From NCBI GenBank assembly GCA_028283505.1, contig JAPOFX010000008.1, forward strand, positions 1 through 64,000: a stretch of 64,000 nucleotides of DNA, given 5' to 3'. The stretch is from Candidatus Poseidoniales archaeon. Lineage in GTDB: Archaea > Thermoplasmatota > Poseidoniia > Poseidoniales > Thalassarchaeaceae. Both the position numbers and the translations under genes were made by a program. The notes under the pieces are model-generated. The model worked only from the letters and a program-made list of their open reading frames with translations. It searched no databases and had not been told where the DNA came from. The stretch's first letter is position 1; every line of letters starts with the position of its first letter. Below are positions 33,348-41,022 of the stretch, piece after piece.

Positions 33348-34349
33348 ATGACAAAAACAGATATTGCAGCAGCTTTGCAACATCCGAGAAGAAGTCTAGG
33401 AGATAGGCACAGGAGTCAATCAGAAAAATATGTCTCACTTGCTTTAGACGAGAGAGGCGAAGTTATTGCTGATCGAGCAGTAAATCTTGAGTGGGGGGAA
33501 CAGAGTGCGAGGCAGGCCGTTTTGTATGACTTCACAAATCCGGATAACTGGTTCGCCTTAGTGAGAGTGAAGACCTTGCTTGGTGACTCAACTGGTATCA
33601 GGTCCGTATTGGAGGACCTTTTTGCTGTTCTTGGCCGAAAACCAGAACATATTGCTCAACTGGAGAATGTGGATTTCCTATCGAATGGAATCATTCTTCT
33701 GGAAGCCTCTCTGGAGGCTGATCCTCTAGATGTCGATAAATGGTGGCAGATGATATCTCAATCCGATGGCATGTTGGAAGATTTTTCTGAGAGAGTGGAG
33801 ACACTGGATTTAAGGGACCGAAGAGCAAATGTTCTTTTCTCCAGGAGGATAGAAAGGGTAAGAGAATCTGGGCATGAAGAGGAGTTCATGACGCTTTCAA
33901 GGCTGATTCTATCACAAAGGCCATCGAACCATGAGGCATGGACTTCGCTCGGGAGGATGCATGAAAGAAGGGGCGAGTACAGTGATGCTTGGCTTTGTTA
34001 CGACCAGGCACAGAGTTTTTTCCCGGGTAAACCAGTTAGGGACGAATTCAGAACCCGTATGGAAAAAGAGATCGACGGTTCGGAAAAGACGGCCTGGAAT
34101 CCCCCCGGTATCAGTCAAAGAATGGATTTCCTCAGAAAGATGGAGGAAATGGCATCATTGGAAAGTGAGGAAATAATTCGAGGAGTCGATGATATGGAGA
34201 GTTCGGGCCCTCTCGAGATTGTACATCGGCTAATTGCGGAAGAAAGGATTTCTGAAGCCTTTTTTAAGTCGAGGAGGCTAGCTGCAGAAGGTGTCGAAGG
34301 AGCGATGGAAGTGTACGATGAGTTGAGAGAAATGATGGGGGAAGGTTAG
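33348..34349 (+). CDS. TPR-containing protein
   Basis: A 333-residue soluble, acidic, helical protein. One clear TPR unit is NHEAWTSLGRMHERRGEYSDAWLCYDQA near residue 195, and weaker ones lie around residues 55-130. Nothing enzymatic is visible. ATG 33348 follows GTGAGG and lies seven bases after the ubiD-like stop, so co-transcription is likely. The track start at 33324 would overlap that gene. The Nudix gene begins at its stop codon. Confidence 0.7.
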   Translation: MTKTDIAAALQHPRRSLGDRHRSQSEKYVSLALDERGEVIADRAVNLEWGEQSARQAVLYDFTNPDNWFALVRVKTLLGDSTGIRSVLEDLFAVLGRKPEHIAQLENVDFLSNGIILLEASLEADPLDVDKWWQMISQSDGMLEDFSERVETLDLRDRRANVLFSRRIERVRESGHEEEFMTLSRLILSQRPSNHEAWTSLGRMHERRGEYSDAWLCYDQAQSFFPGKPVRDEFRTRMEKEIDGSEKTAWNPPGISQRMDFLRKMEEMASLESEEIIRGVDDMESSGPLEIVHRLIAEERISEAFFKSRRLAAEGVEGAMEVYDELREMMGEG

Positions 34350-34741
34350 TGTTTGTTGTGTGTTTGGTATACTCCAAAAACACCAAGGATGACGAGAAAC
34401 CATGGATTATGGTCCTCAACAAGGATAGGGGTTGGGAGCTTCCCGGTGGCCAGATTACTGAAAATGAGGATTTTGATGTAGCCGCCTTGAGGGAGCTTTA
34501 CGAGGAAACAGGGTTGCTTGGTACCGCAGTAGGATATGACGAAAATATCATTGAAGGGGGTGTTGTGGTCTTAATTGAAGTCGAAAGCACCCCCAGCCCT
34601 GAGCCATGGGACTCACCCGACCCTTCGATACTAGAGGTTGGTTGGTGCCTAGAAGCGCCTACTAGACTGGCATGGGAAGAAAAGGAGCTTGAGAAAATTA
34701 GAGATCACGACTGGAGTTCTTCTAAGACCCTGGGGTCCTGA
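34349..34741 (+). CDS. Nudix hydrolase
   Basis: A 130-residue Nudix protein that would hydrolyse a nucleoside diphosphate linked to another group. The Nudix box is complete: GGQITENEDFDVAALRELYEETGL fits Gx5Ex7REUxEExGU. The start is GTG, sharing one base with the TPR gene's TAG. Its 3' end overlaps the convergent helical-repeat gene by 37 bases. Substrate unknown. Confidence 0.92.
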   Translation: MFVVCLVYSKNTKDDEKPWIMVLNKDRGWELPGGQITENEDFDVAALRELYEETGLLGTAVGYDENIIEGGVVVLIEVESTPSPEPWDSPDPSILEVGWCLEAPTRLAWEEKELEKIRDHDWSSSKTLGS

Positions 34742-35532
34742 ATTTCTTCCTCTCTAGCTCTCAGCGCATTTTTCCAAATCGGCCTATCTAATTTTTCAGA
34801 AGCCTCCAGAATTAGGCCCAAGTCAATTCTGGAATGTCCGGAGAGGTCGTTGCAAAGTAGCGGGAAAAGATATTCAACTACATCTGTAATATCACTCGGA
34901 TTAGATGGATTTTGGGTGTTTCCTGGTCCCTCCCTCGGTCTCGCATTCTCCAGTAATGCAGACATCGTAGGAGAGTTCTCATCTATTTTGTCTAGGGCCA
35001 AGTCTAGCCATTCAAGAGACGCGGCAATAGCCTCAGGAACCATCTCCGACTCTATGAAACCAGACCTGGCCGACCATAGATGTCTCTTTGCTGGAGCGTA
35101 GTCACCCATAGTTGATAGAATTCTTCCGACCTCGATTCTTGATAATGATTTGATATCAAGGGGATGACCATTATTCAGGGAGATCTCTGAATGAGTGGCG
35201 AGGGACATCATCAACTCTCCCCTGTTGGCATGCCATGTAGCCAGATTTAGTAAAGCGAGACCGTGTAATGAGGAACCCCTTGAAATGGCGTTTAGCCTAT
35301 CGACGCACCACCTCAATTCACTCCCTATGTTATCTGTAGGGACTAGTCCTATCAATGCTCTTTCCAGCCTTACCCTGGCCTCTATCAGGTGGTCGCGGTC
35401 AGGACCGGATCTGGACCTATTGAGGATTTCTTCCGAAATGAGCTTGGCCTCTTCTGTATCACCATCTGCCAGGAGGGAGAGCATGGAATCCAAAAGGGCC
35501 TCAAGTTGACCAGGATTTTCTTCGTTTGGCAT
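34705..35532 (-). CDS. Helical-repeat protein at the end of the exosome/proteasome operon
   Basis: A 275-residue, mostly alpha-helical protein with TPR-like stretches (LHGLALLNLATWHANRGELMMSLATH near 95; IEVGRILSTMGDYAPAKRHLWSARSG near 135). It begins six bases into the end of prefoldin beta, so it is translationally coupled to the operon. In other archaea the slot after pfdB often holds a different small gene, so this is a lineage-specific neighbour. The track starts at 35541; ATG 35532 follows a GTGAG site. Confidence 0.72.
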   Translation of the reverse strand: MPNEENPGQLEALLDSMLSLLADGDTEEAKLISEEILNRSRSGPDRDHLIEARVRLERALIGLVPTDNIGSELRWCVDRLNAISRGSSLHGLALLNLATWHANRGELMMSLATHSEISLNNGHPLDIKSLSRIEVGRILSTMGDYAPAKRHLWSARSGFIESEMVPEAIAASLEWLDLALDKIDENSPTMSALLENARPREGPGNTQNPSNPSDITDVVEYLFPLLCNDLSGHSRIDLGLILEASEKLDRPIWKNALRAREEEIQDPRVLEELQS

Positions 35533-35537
35533 GCTTC

Positions 35538-35861
35538 TCACTGTTTTTCGTAAGCTGTTACAAGCTCGTCATACTTCTTACGTAGGTCATTTTCCCTGGA
35601 AGAAAGCCTATCCATGTGTTCTTGAAGTGCTATCATTGATCCCTCTAAATCATCCTTTACTGAGTTTCTGTCCTCAACTTCCAGAAGTAGACTTCCAATT
35701 GCCCTGTAAACTGGCTTTTCTGGATCTTGTTTTGAAAGAGCGTCCAAAGTTATAGATATCTCACTTAGCTGAGTTGTGACACCTTGTATCTGGGCTAGTG
35801 TTGACTGCAAATCCTGAGCAACTGACTTCAGAGCCTCAGCAACTTCATTGTTCGAATTCAT
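35538..35861 (-). CDS. pfdB: Prefoldin subunit beta
   Basis: A 107-residue coiled-coil chaperone subunit that with prefoldin alpha forms a jellyfish-shaped hexamer delivering unfolded proteins to the thermosome. Two long helices (residues 5-45 and 65-105) flank a hairpin with DPEKPVYRAIGSLLLEV, the conserved beta-subunit strand. ATG 35861 is preceded by GGGTGAT. It lies directly after pcc1, the usual archaeal order. Confidence 0.93.
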   Translation of the reverse strand: MNSNNEVAEALKSVAQDLQSTLAQIQGVTTQLSEISITLDALSKQDPEKPVYRAIGSLLLEVEDRNSVKDDLEGSMIALQEHMDRLSSRENDLRKKYDELVTAYEKQ

Positions 35862-35862
35862 A

Positions 35863-36105
35863 TTAATCACCCTGTCCAGTTATTGCATTCAAAGCTTGCT
35901 CCGATGCGATCACGCCCCTCATTGTGGAGTTCCAAATAGCTCTAAGATCGGAGAATGTTCCTGCCGTGAGAGTAATCGAAATTCTACCTCCCGTCTGAGT
36001 AAAGTCTGATTCTGTCCTAAGACCACTTGCAATGTGCTCCGCGTGAGGGTGTGAGAAGTTCAATGACAGGGAGAAACTTCCCTCATTCTTCCTCTGAGTC
36101 GGCAA
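35863..36105 (-). CDS. pcc1: KEOPS complex subunit Pcc1
   Basis: An 80-residue homologue of Pcc1, the dimerising subunit of the KEOPS complex that makes t6A37 in ANN-decoding tRNAs. The pattern is FSLSLNFSHPHAEHIASGL, then ISITLTAGTFSDLRAIWNSTMRGV, matching the strand, R-x-x-x-N-S-xx-R helix and final helix of the family. No ATG lies at a sensible place; TTG 36105 has GGAGG nine bases upstream and gives family length, starting inside the L37ae gene. Its position between L37ae and pfdB is the classic archaeal one. Confidence 0.85.
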   Translation of the reverse strand: MPTQRKNEGSFSLSLNFSHPHAEHIASGLRTESDFTQTGGRISITLTAGTFSDLRAIWNSTMRGVIASEQALNAITGQGD

Positions 36106-36451
36106 CTTCTTCTGCCTCCACGATTTTTCTCTCAAATTCCAATGCAGCTTGCTGGGCAATCACGGCCATGTCAGTTGCAGTGGCTCCTTCCATGGATCTC
36201 CTGACTACCCTATTGTTGGCATCGGATGCTCTTGTGAAGGGTTCCCATACCCCTCCAGTGAATGTGTGCCCACACTTCCTACACTCCCAGATTCCCGCAG
36301 CCTTTCTTCTTACCTTCTGGTATTGGCATGATGGGCATGTATATTCCTTGGACTTCTTTCTTAACGCTGATCCAGCCCTTCTTCTTACGCTGACGCCGTA
36401 CCTAGAGCCGAATCTTGCTGTAAGTCCTGCCTTCTGAGTTCTTTTTGCCAT
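36083..36451 (-). CDS. rpl37ae: 50S ribosomal protein L37ae (eL43)
   Basis: A 122-residue zinc-binding ribosomal protein. TARFGSRYGVSVRRR is the family opening; CPSC and CRKC form the zinc ribbon; GHTFTGGVWEPFT follows. Archaeal L37ae is usually nearer 85-95 residues. Here about 30 residues are added at the C-terminus (IAQQAALEFERKIVEAEEVADSEEE), a helix with an acidic tail, which overlaps the pcc1 start. It sits between rrp42 and pcc1. Confidence 0.95.
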   Translation of the reverse strand: MAKRTQKAGLTARFGSRYGVSVRRRAGSALRKKSKEYTCPSCQYQKVRRKAAGIWECRKCGHTFTGGVWEPFTRASDANNRVVRRSMEGATATDMAVIAQQAALEFERKIVEAEEVADSEEE

Positions 36452-36461
36452 AAAATCACCT

Positions 36462-37235
36462 CTAGTCCATCAATTCTCTTAATTCGGCACATCTCTTCTT
36501 GGCGTGCTCCATTATGCTGGCAAACTCGTCCGCCGTGAAGATTCCCTTTAGACCCTTTTGGAGAGAGTGCACATGATCATCATCGCCGAGGGTGATGTGA
36601 ATCCTTTCGTCTCCACCTAATTCTTCTTTGTATGATGCATCATAGACGAACCTTCCGCCCACCTTGTGGTACGAGCACATTATGGGCTTTTTTGAGACCT
36701 TCAGAGGGGAGTCTTCGCCTACCTCGAACTTCTCAGCTGGGATGATTGCAGACCTAAGGGCTGCTATACCAGCCAACGCAAAGGCATCGAAGAGATTGCC
36801 ATCGTCAGAGATTGCATGCAAGTCCAGAATTACCTGCCATGCCTTTTCTCCTGGTATGATGCACAAATCGTCCACATCGATACATCCAGATTCCCTGATT
36901 CCCCTGTCTACAACTCTCCCAAGTTCGATTGACTCAGGGCTTGGTGGCCCTGCCTCCCAATGTCTACCAGCGATTGGTCTAACTTCGCAAGAACACATCA
37001 AACCTCCTTGATTTGGTCTATCGGGATATGGGGTCATTAGCTGGAATTTCACCCCTGCTAATACTATGGTGTTGCCCATGGTGACTCTGGCGGATCCTTC
37101 GGCCCTTGGCAGAATTCCCGTTTCGAGATTTATCTCACGGCCCTCGTATTGGCCTCTTCCATCTAACCGGGCGTCATTCATGGCTAAATCAGATAGATGA
37201 TCCCTGAGCAGATTGGGGACTGTTGGCGCACTCAT
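36462..37235 (-). CDS. rrp42: Exosome subunit Rrp42
   Basis: A 257-residue RNase PH-fold subunit, the catalytically inactive partner that binds RNA in the archaeal exosome ring. ARLDGRGQYEGREINLETGILPRAEGSARVTMG and GVKFQLMTPYPDRPNQGGLMCSCEV are typical of Rrp42, as are ESIELGRVVDRGIRESGCIDVDDLCI and VLDLHAISDDGNLFDA. ATG 37235 has GGAGGTG and overlaps the rrp41 stop; the track start 25 codons upstream is not needed. Confidence 0.95.
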   Translation of the reverse strand: MSAPTVPNLLRDHLSDLAMNDARLDGRGQYEGREINLETGILPRAEGSARVTMGNTIVLAGVKFQLMTPYPDRPNQGGLMCSCEVRPIAGRHWEAGPPSPESIELGRVVDRGIRESGCIDVDDLCIIPGEKAWQVILDLHAISDDGNLFDAFALAGIAALRSAIIPAEKFEVGEDSPLKVSKKPIMCSYHKVGGRFVYDASYKEELGGDERIHITLGDDDHVHSLQKGLKGIFTADEFASIMEHAKKRCAELRELMD

Positions 37236-37951
37236 TGTTTCGCACCTCCCTTCAGGGCCTCGACCATGAGTTTGTGTACCTGCAAAGCGGCCTCCACATT
37301 GTAATCCCAAGCCTGTTTGAATTCCTCTGGTGATAAATCGCCGTCCATCTGAAGGAAAACTAATTCCCCGGTGTTGGGCAGTATACCCATTGGTAAATCA
37401 GCTTCTCCGTAATTATCCTCTTCTTTGTTGAGATCACAGACTACCACATCATTGACCTTTCCGCTAGCCACACTTACCACCAAATCTGTCATTGGTATCC
37501 CTGCATCGGCAAGTGCTACGGATGCAGCGGTGAGGCCCACGCACCTTGTTCCCGCCTCAGCAGATATGATCTCTATGCTAACTCTGATTTTTGATCTGGG
37601 ATAGAGCTCCAATAAAACGACGCTTTCCAAAGCATCTTGCGTGACTTTACTGATTTCTCTACTCCTTCTGTTGAATCCCGGCCTAATTCTGTCGGTTGTT
37701 GAGAAAGGGGCCATGTTGTAGGCAACATCAATTACTGCTCTGTCTTGCTTCTGGATCTTCCTCGGGTGGGCTTCCATTGGCCCGTAAACTGCAACTATGG
37801 CCTCGTTTGTCCCCCAGACCATCCTGCATGAGCCGTCTGCTACCGGTACGACGCCTGTCTCAATCGTGATTGGCCTGACATCACCTGGCTTTCTTCCATC
37901 CATCCTAAGGCCATTCTCGTCTATCATCTGTACATCGCCATATCCGCCCAT
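37232..37951 (-). CDS. rrp41: Exosome subunit Rrp41
   Basis: A 239-residue RNase PH-fold subunit carrying the phosphorolytic active site of the archaeal exosome. LRMDGRKPGDVRPITIETGVVPVADGS and YNMAPFSTTDRIRPGFNRRSREISK hold RNA-binding arginines; EIISAEAGTRCVGLTAASVALADAGI is the phosphate loop, and the catalytic Asp lies in EEDNYGEADLPMGI. The start shares a base with the rrp4 stop (TAATG). Confidence 0.96.
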   Translation of the reverse strand: MGGYGDVQMIDENGLRMDGRKPGDVRPITIETGVVPVADGSCRMVWGTNEAIVAVYGPMEAHPRKIQKQDRAVIDVAYNMAPFSTTDRIRPGFNRRSREISKVTQDALESVVLLELYPRSKIRVSIEIISAEAGTRCVGLTAASVALADAGIPMTDLVVSVASGKVNDVVVCDLNKEEDNYGEADLPMGILPNTGELVFLQMDGDLSPEEFKQAWDYNVEAALQVHKLMVEALKGGAKQ

Positions 37952-38670
37952 TATGCACCAACTCCTGCAATCATGGCCTCGGAGGATATTTTTTCAATCC
38001 TCTTTCTGACTTCTAATATGTTCTCTAAATCTCCATCTATCCAAAGGCGCCCATTGTCCGTTACGACTATTCTGCAATCAGTCTCCATCTTCATGGCCCT
38101 CAGGAAAGAGCCACCCTTACCAATGAGGTGACCTAGTAGATGAGGGTCCAACTCATCAAGGGCCCCCGAGCGAATCTTCCTGAGGCCCATGCCCTTCATT
38201 GTAACTACGCTTTGGTGAGTTTCCTCAACCTCTTGTACCCTACAAAGTATTGAGTCACCGATGTCCAGAACCTTCCTTGTTCCTCCAAATTCTACTTTCG
38301 CAGGACCTAGGCTCATCGGGAGTATTGAATTGAATGGCGCGCCTATGTCGACGAACCAGATGTTGTTCGTGCAGCCTTCTATATGGCCGATCACCAAATC
38401 GCCAGGCCTAGGCATGTATCTTGTGTGAAGAGGGCTAACTGATATTGTGTTGCCCTTCCTATTCATTCTTCCTTGTTTCGTTGATTTGACTCTGTCACCG
38501 ACGACTAAAACGCCGTGCCCAGCTTCAATCCCCTCTGACGATCCCAGGTCTTCTCCTGGCACGACGATGAGGGATCGTCGTGAGTCTTGCGGTCCGTCCG
38601 CGTTGCTCTCATTACTCATGTTATCGAACTGCCCGACCGGCCTACTATTCATAACCGTTGATGTTGACAC
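37951..38670 (-). CDS. rrp4: Exosome cap subunit Rrp4
   Basis: A 239-residue RNA-binding cap protein with an N-terminal domain (RRSLIVVPGEDLG), an S1 domain (RPGDLVIGHIEGCTNNIWFVDIG) and a KH domain (GHLIGKGGSFLRAMKMETDC, with IGKGG as the GxxG loop). It guides substrates into the Rrp41/42 ring. The track start is GTG 38670; ATG 38652 or ATG 38619 may be the true start, the residues before RRSLIVV being non-conserved. Confidence 0.94.
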   Translation of the reverse strand: MSTSTVMNSRPVGQFDNMSNESNADGPQDSRRSLIVVPGEDLGSSEGIEAGHGVLVVGDRVKSTKQGRMNRKGNTISVSPLHTRYMPRPGDLVIGHIEGCTNNIWFVDIGAPFNSILPMSLGPAKVEFGGTRKVLDIGDSILCRVQEVEETHQSVVTMKGMGLRKIRSGALDELDPHLLGHLIGKGGSFLRAMKMETDCRIVVTDNGRLWIDGDLENILEVRKRIEKISSEAMIAGVGA

Positions 38671-38683
38671 CTACGGTGAGATA

Positions 38684-39397
38684 TCAGTCAAGCTCCTTCA
38701 CCTCAGCCTCGGAGGCCCTTCCAGAAACCTTGCTTATGAGCTCGTTCTTCATACCTCCGGGAACCTCGACAATACAGGCCCATGTGCCGTCTGAAAGCCA
38801 TTCCTGCCTCGTTATCACGTCTCTCAGAATCTGATTTACCGCACCATATGAAGACCCGGGTATTTTGAATGCCAACCTCACCGTAATAAATTGCAGAGGT
38901 ATGAGGGGTTTCAGAACCTTCACTGCGTCGGAAACCTGGCTTTCCACTGATTTGAACGGATCTACGGAAAATCTCGCCTCCTCCAGGGCATTTTCAATTC
39001 TGGTTCTTGGGTGGGGCATCCTGGTTTTTGGATCCGTGGCAGTGGTTGCAATTTCGTTAATGATCTGAAGCTTTTTTTCACTCACCATTTTCTTTCTTTG
39101 TGCGGTCGTTAGTTGTATGGACCCTCGTCTCAGTATGGTTTCTACGCAGTGTTGGATATCGGTGGTTCCGAAAACCTTCTCCAATGCCTCAGAGGTAGGC
39201 CTCTCTCCGTTTCTGGAATCCGTCCAAACCTCACTTACTGCCAATAAATCGTCAATATCTACCGAAGTATGATCCTCTTTCCATGCATCGACCAGGTCTG
39301 GATCTACCAGAATCTCATATCTTGATCCGCCCTTCTCGAGTCTGGCAATAACTGCATCATCTAAGCTGACCATGTACTTCCTATGTGCCAAAGGCAT
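38684..39397 (-). CDS. Ribosome maturation protein SBDS (Sdo1)
   Basis: A 237-residue homologue of the Shwachman-Bodian-Diamond protein, which with an EF-2-like GTPase releases eIF6 from the 50S subunit. The FYSH domain spans residues 10-95 (ARLEKGGSRYEILVDPDLV; LAVSEVWTDSRNGERP). Next are the central helices (TTAQRKKMVSEKKLQIINEIATTATDP) and the ferredoxin-like C-terminus with IPGSSYG. It lies between psmA and rrp4, the usual archaeal place. ATG 39373 is an alternative start. Confidence 0.95.
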   Translation of the reverse strand: MPLAHRKYMVSLDDAVIARLEKGGSRYEILVDPDLVDAWKEDHTSVDIDDLLAVSEVWTDSRNGERPTSEALEKVFGTTDIQHCVETILRRGSIQLTTAQRKKMVSEKKLQIINEIATTATDPKTRMPHPRTRIENALEEARFSVDPFKSVESQVSDAVKVLKPLIPLQFITVRLAFKIPGSSYGAVNQILRDVITRQEWLSDGTWACIVEVPGGMKNELISKVSGRASEAEVKELD

Positions 39398-39422
39398 AAG
39401 GAGATATGGCTAATAATAGTCT

Positions 39423-40130
39423 TCAGAGCTTAGATATGTGCTTTTTCAGGTCTTCAGGGCCCAGCTCCCTGTATCCTGAATTATCAATTATGCATATCTC
39501 TACTGATTCATCAGTTAGGCCATCATCGAATGTCTGGGATAATGCTTCAAGGCCGATTTTGACAGCGGCATTTTCTGTCATACCTGGCTTCCATTTGTCT
39601 TCGAAGTAGCTTATAACTTCGCTTCTTCCGCTTCCTATTGCTCCCGCGTGGTAGGACCCATAGGCGCCAGAGGGATCCGTTTCGTAGAGATGTGCGCCTT
39701 CAGAGTCGACTCCTGCGATCAACAATGCAGTGCCGAAGGGACGAGCCCCTCCATATTGAGTGAAGGATTGCTTGTAATCACACATCTTCTTCACTAGTGT
39801 TGTCACGTCAATGGAGTCGCCGTAAGTCATTTTGTTAATCTGGCACTGTACCCTTGCCCTGTCGACAAGTTGCCTGGCATCTGCGACTAATCCCGATGTT
39901 GTAATTCCAATATGATCGTCTATTTTGTACATCTTTTCGATGGATTCCGGAATTACAAGCTTGCTTGGAATCCTTTTTGCAACAATCAGGATTACCCCAT
40001 CGCGAAATTTTACTCCGACGGTCGTGGATCCTCTCTTTACCGATTCACGAGCATATTCGACCTGGTGCAGTCGCCCGTCTGGTGAGAAAGTACCTACTGA
40101 AGAATCGTATCCGCGTCCGCTCGGTTGCAT
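39423..40130 (-). CDS. psmA: Proteasome subunit alpha
   Basis: A 235-residue alpha-ring subunit of the 20S proteasome. The gating N-terminus GYDSSVGTFSPDGRLHQVEYARESVKRG is the alpha signature. GLVADARQLVDRARVQCQ, TQYGGARPFGTALLIAGVD and YETDPSGAYGSYHAGAIGSGR follow. No catalytic threonine is expected. It leads the minus-strand super-operon through SBDS, exosome, L37ae, Pcc1 and prefoldin beta. The beta subunit is not in the window. Confidence 0.96.
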   Translation of the reverse strand: MQPSGRGYDSSVGTFSPDGRLHQVEYARESVKRGSTTVGVKFRDGVILIVAKRIPSKLVIPESIEKMYKIDDHIGITTSGLVADARQLVDRARVQCQINKMTYGDSIDVTTLVKKMCDYKQSFTQYGGARPFGTALLIAGVDSEGAHLYETDPSGAYGSYHAGAIGSGRSEVISYFEDKWKPGMTENAAVKIGLEALSQTFDDGLTDESVEICIIDNSGYRELGPEDLKKHISKL

Positions 40131-40230
40131 CGTAATCGGCTCTATTGCGACATCGGCCTCTTATCAAGGTTGGTCGGAAAGCGGGTCTTGCTTCGTTGCA
40201 TTCAAGCGGTATGTTCGTTTCGGTTGATGT

Positions 40231-40983
40231 GTGAGGGTAGCAGTATTGTGCTCGGGGGGCAAGGACTCAACATACGCAACATGGTGGTCGTTGATGAGGG
40301 GTTGGGATGTGAAAGCCTTGGTGACCTTGTGTGTGTCTGGTGATGATTCCATGATGTTCCAAATGGATGGAGTTTGCGTTGCAGGCCTCCAATCGGCCTC
40401 ATGTGGCATTCCATGGCTTCCTATTGCCACACGAGGAAGTCCCGAGGAGGAGGTGAATGATCTGAAGAGGGGGTTGGAAGGGAGGACTGACCCCAAGGCG
40501 GATTTTGATAGATTCTGGCCCGAAAAGTGGCAAAAATCTGAAATTATCCTTCACGATGGAGAGCTGGAAATTGACGCATTAGTTACCGGAGCGCTTAGGT
40601 CTGACTACCAAAGAACTAGATTGGACAGAATGTGTTCCAGTCTGGGCATCAGGTCATTCTCGCCCTTGTGGCACCATGGCCCCCATGAGCATATTAGGCG
40701 CTTCCCGTCGCAAGGTTTCGACGTAAGACTATCATCCATCTCAGCAGATGGTCTTGGTGAGGAATGGATAGGTAGAAAACTCAGTAAGAAAGCTGTAGAA
40801 GAGCTAATTCGAACATCAAAGAGGTTCAGATTTAATGCTGATGGAGAGGGTGGTGAGTATGAAACCCTGGTAGTTAAGGCGCCGCATATGGAGAATTCCA
40901 TTAATCTCGAAGGGGAAAAACACTGGGGAAAGGGCAGGGGGTCCTGGAAATTATTGTCAGGAAGCCTATCTGGTAATCGCTAG
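40231..40983 (+). CDS. dph6: Diphthine-ammonia ligase Dph6-like PP-loop ATPase
   Basis: A 250-residue N-type ATP pyrophosphatase. The PP-loop is VAVLCSGGKDSTYATW. VTGALRSDYQRTRLDRMCSSLGIRSFSPLWH is the second block, and FNADGEGGEYETLVVKAP the family's glycine-rich end. In yeast Dph6 amidates diphthine to diphthamide on EF-2; the EF-2 here keeps the target histidine. The start is GTG at 40231, 100 bases from divergent psmA. Confidence 0.9.
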   Translation: MRVAVLCSGGKDSTYATWWSLMRGWDVKALVTLCVSGDDSMMFQMDGVCVAGLQSASCGIPWLPIATRGSPEEEVNDLKRGLEGRTDPKADFDRFWPEKWQKSEIILHDGELEIDALVTGALRSDYQRTRLDRMCSSLGIRSFSPLWHHGPHEHIRRFPSQGFDVRLSSISADGLGEEWIGRKLSKKAVEELIRTSKRFRFNADGEGGEYETLVVKAPHMENSINLEGEKHWGKGRGSWKLLSGSLSGNR

Positions 40984-41022
40984 TCTCAAACAGGAAGGGC
41001 GTCTCGGAGGGTCGGTGACATA

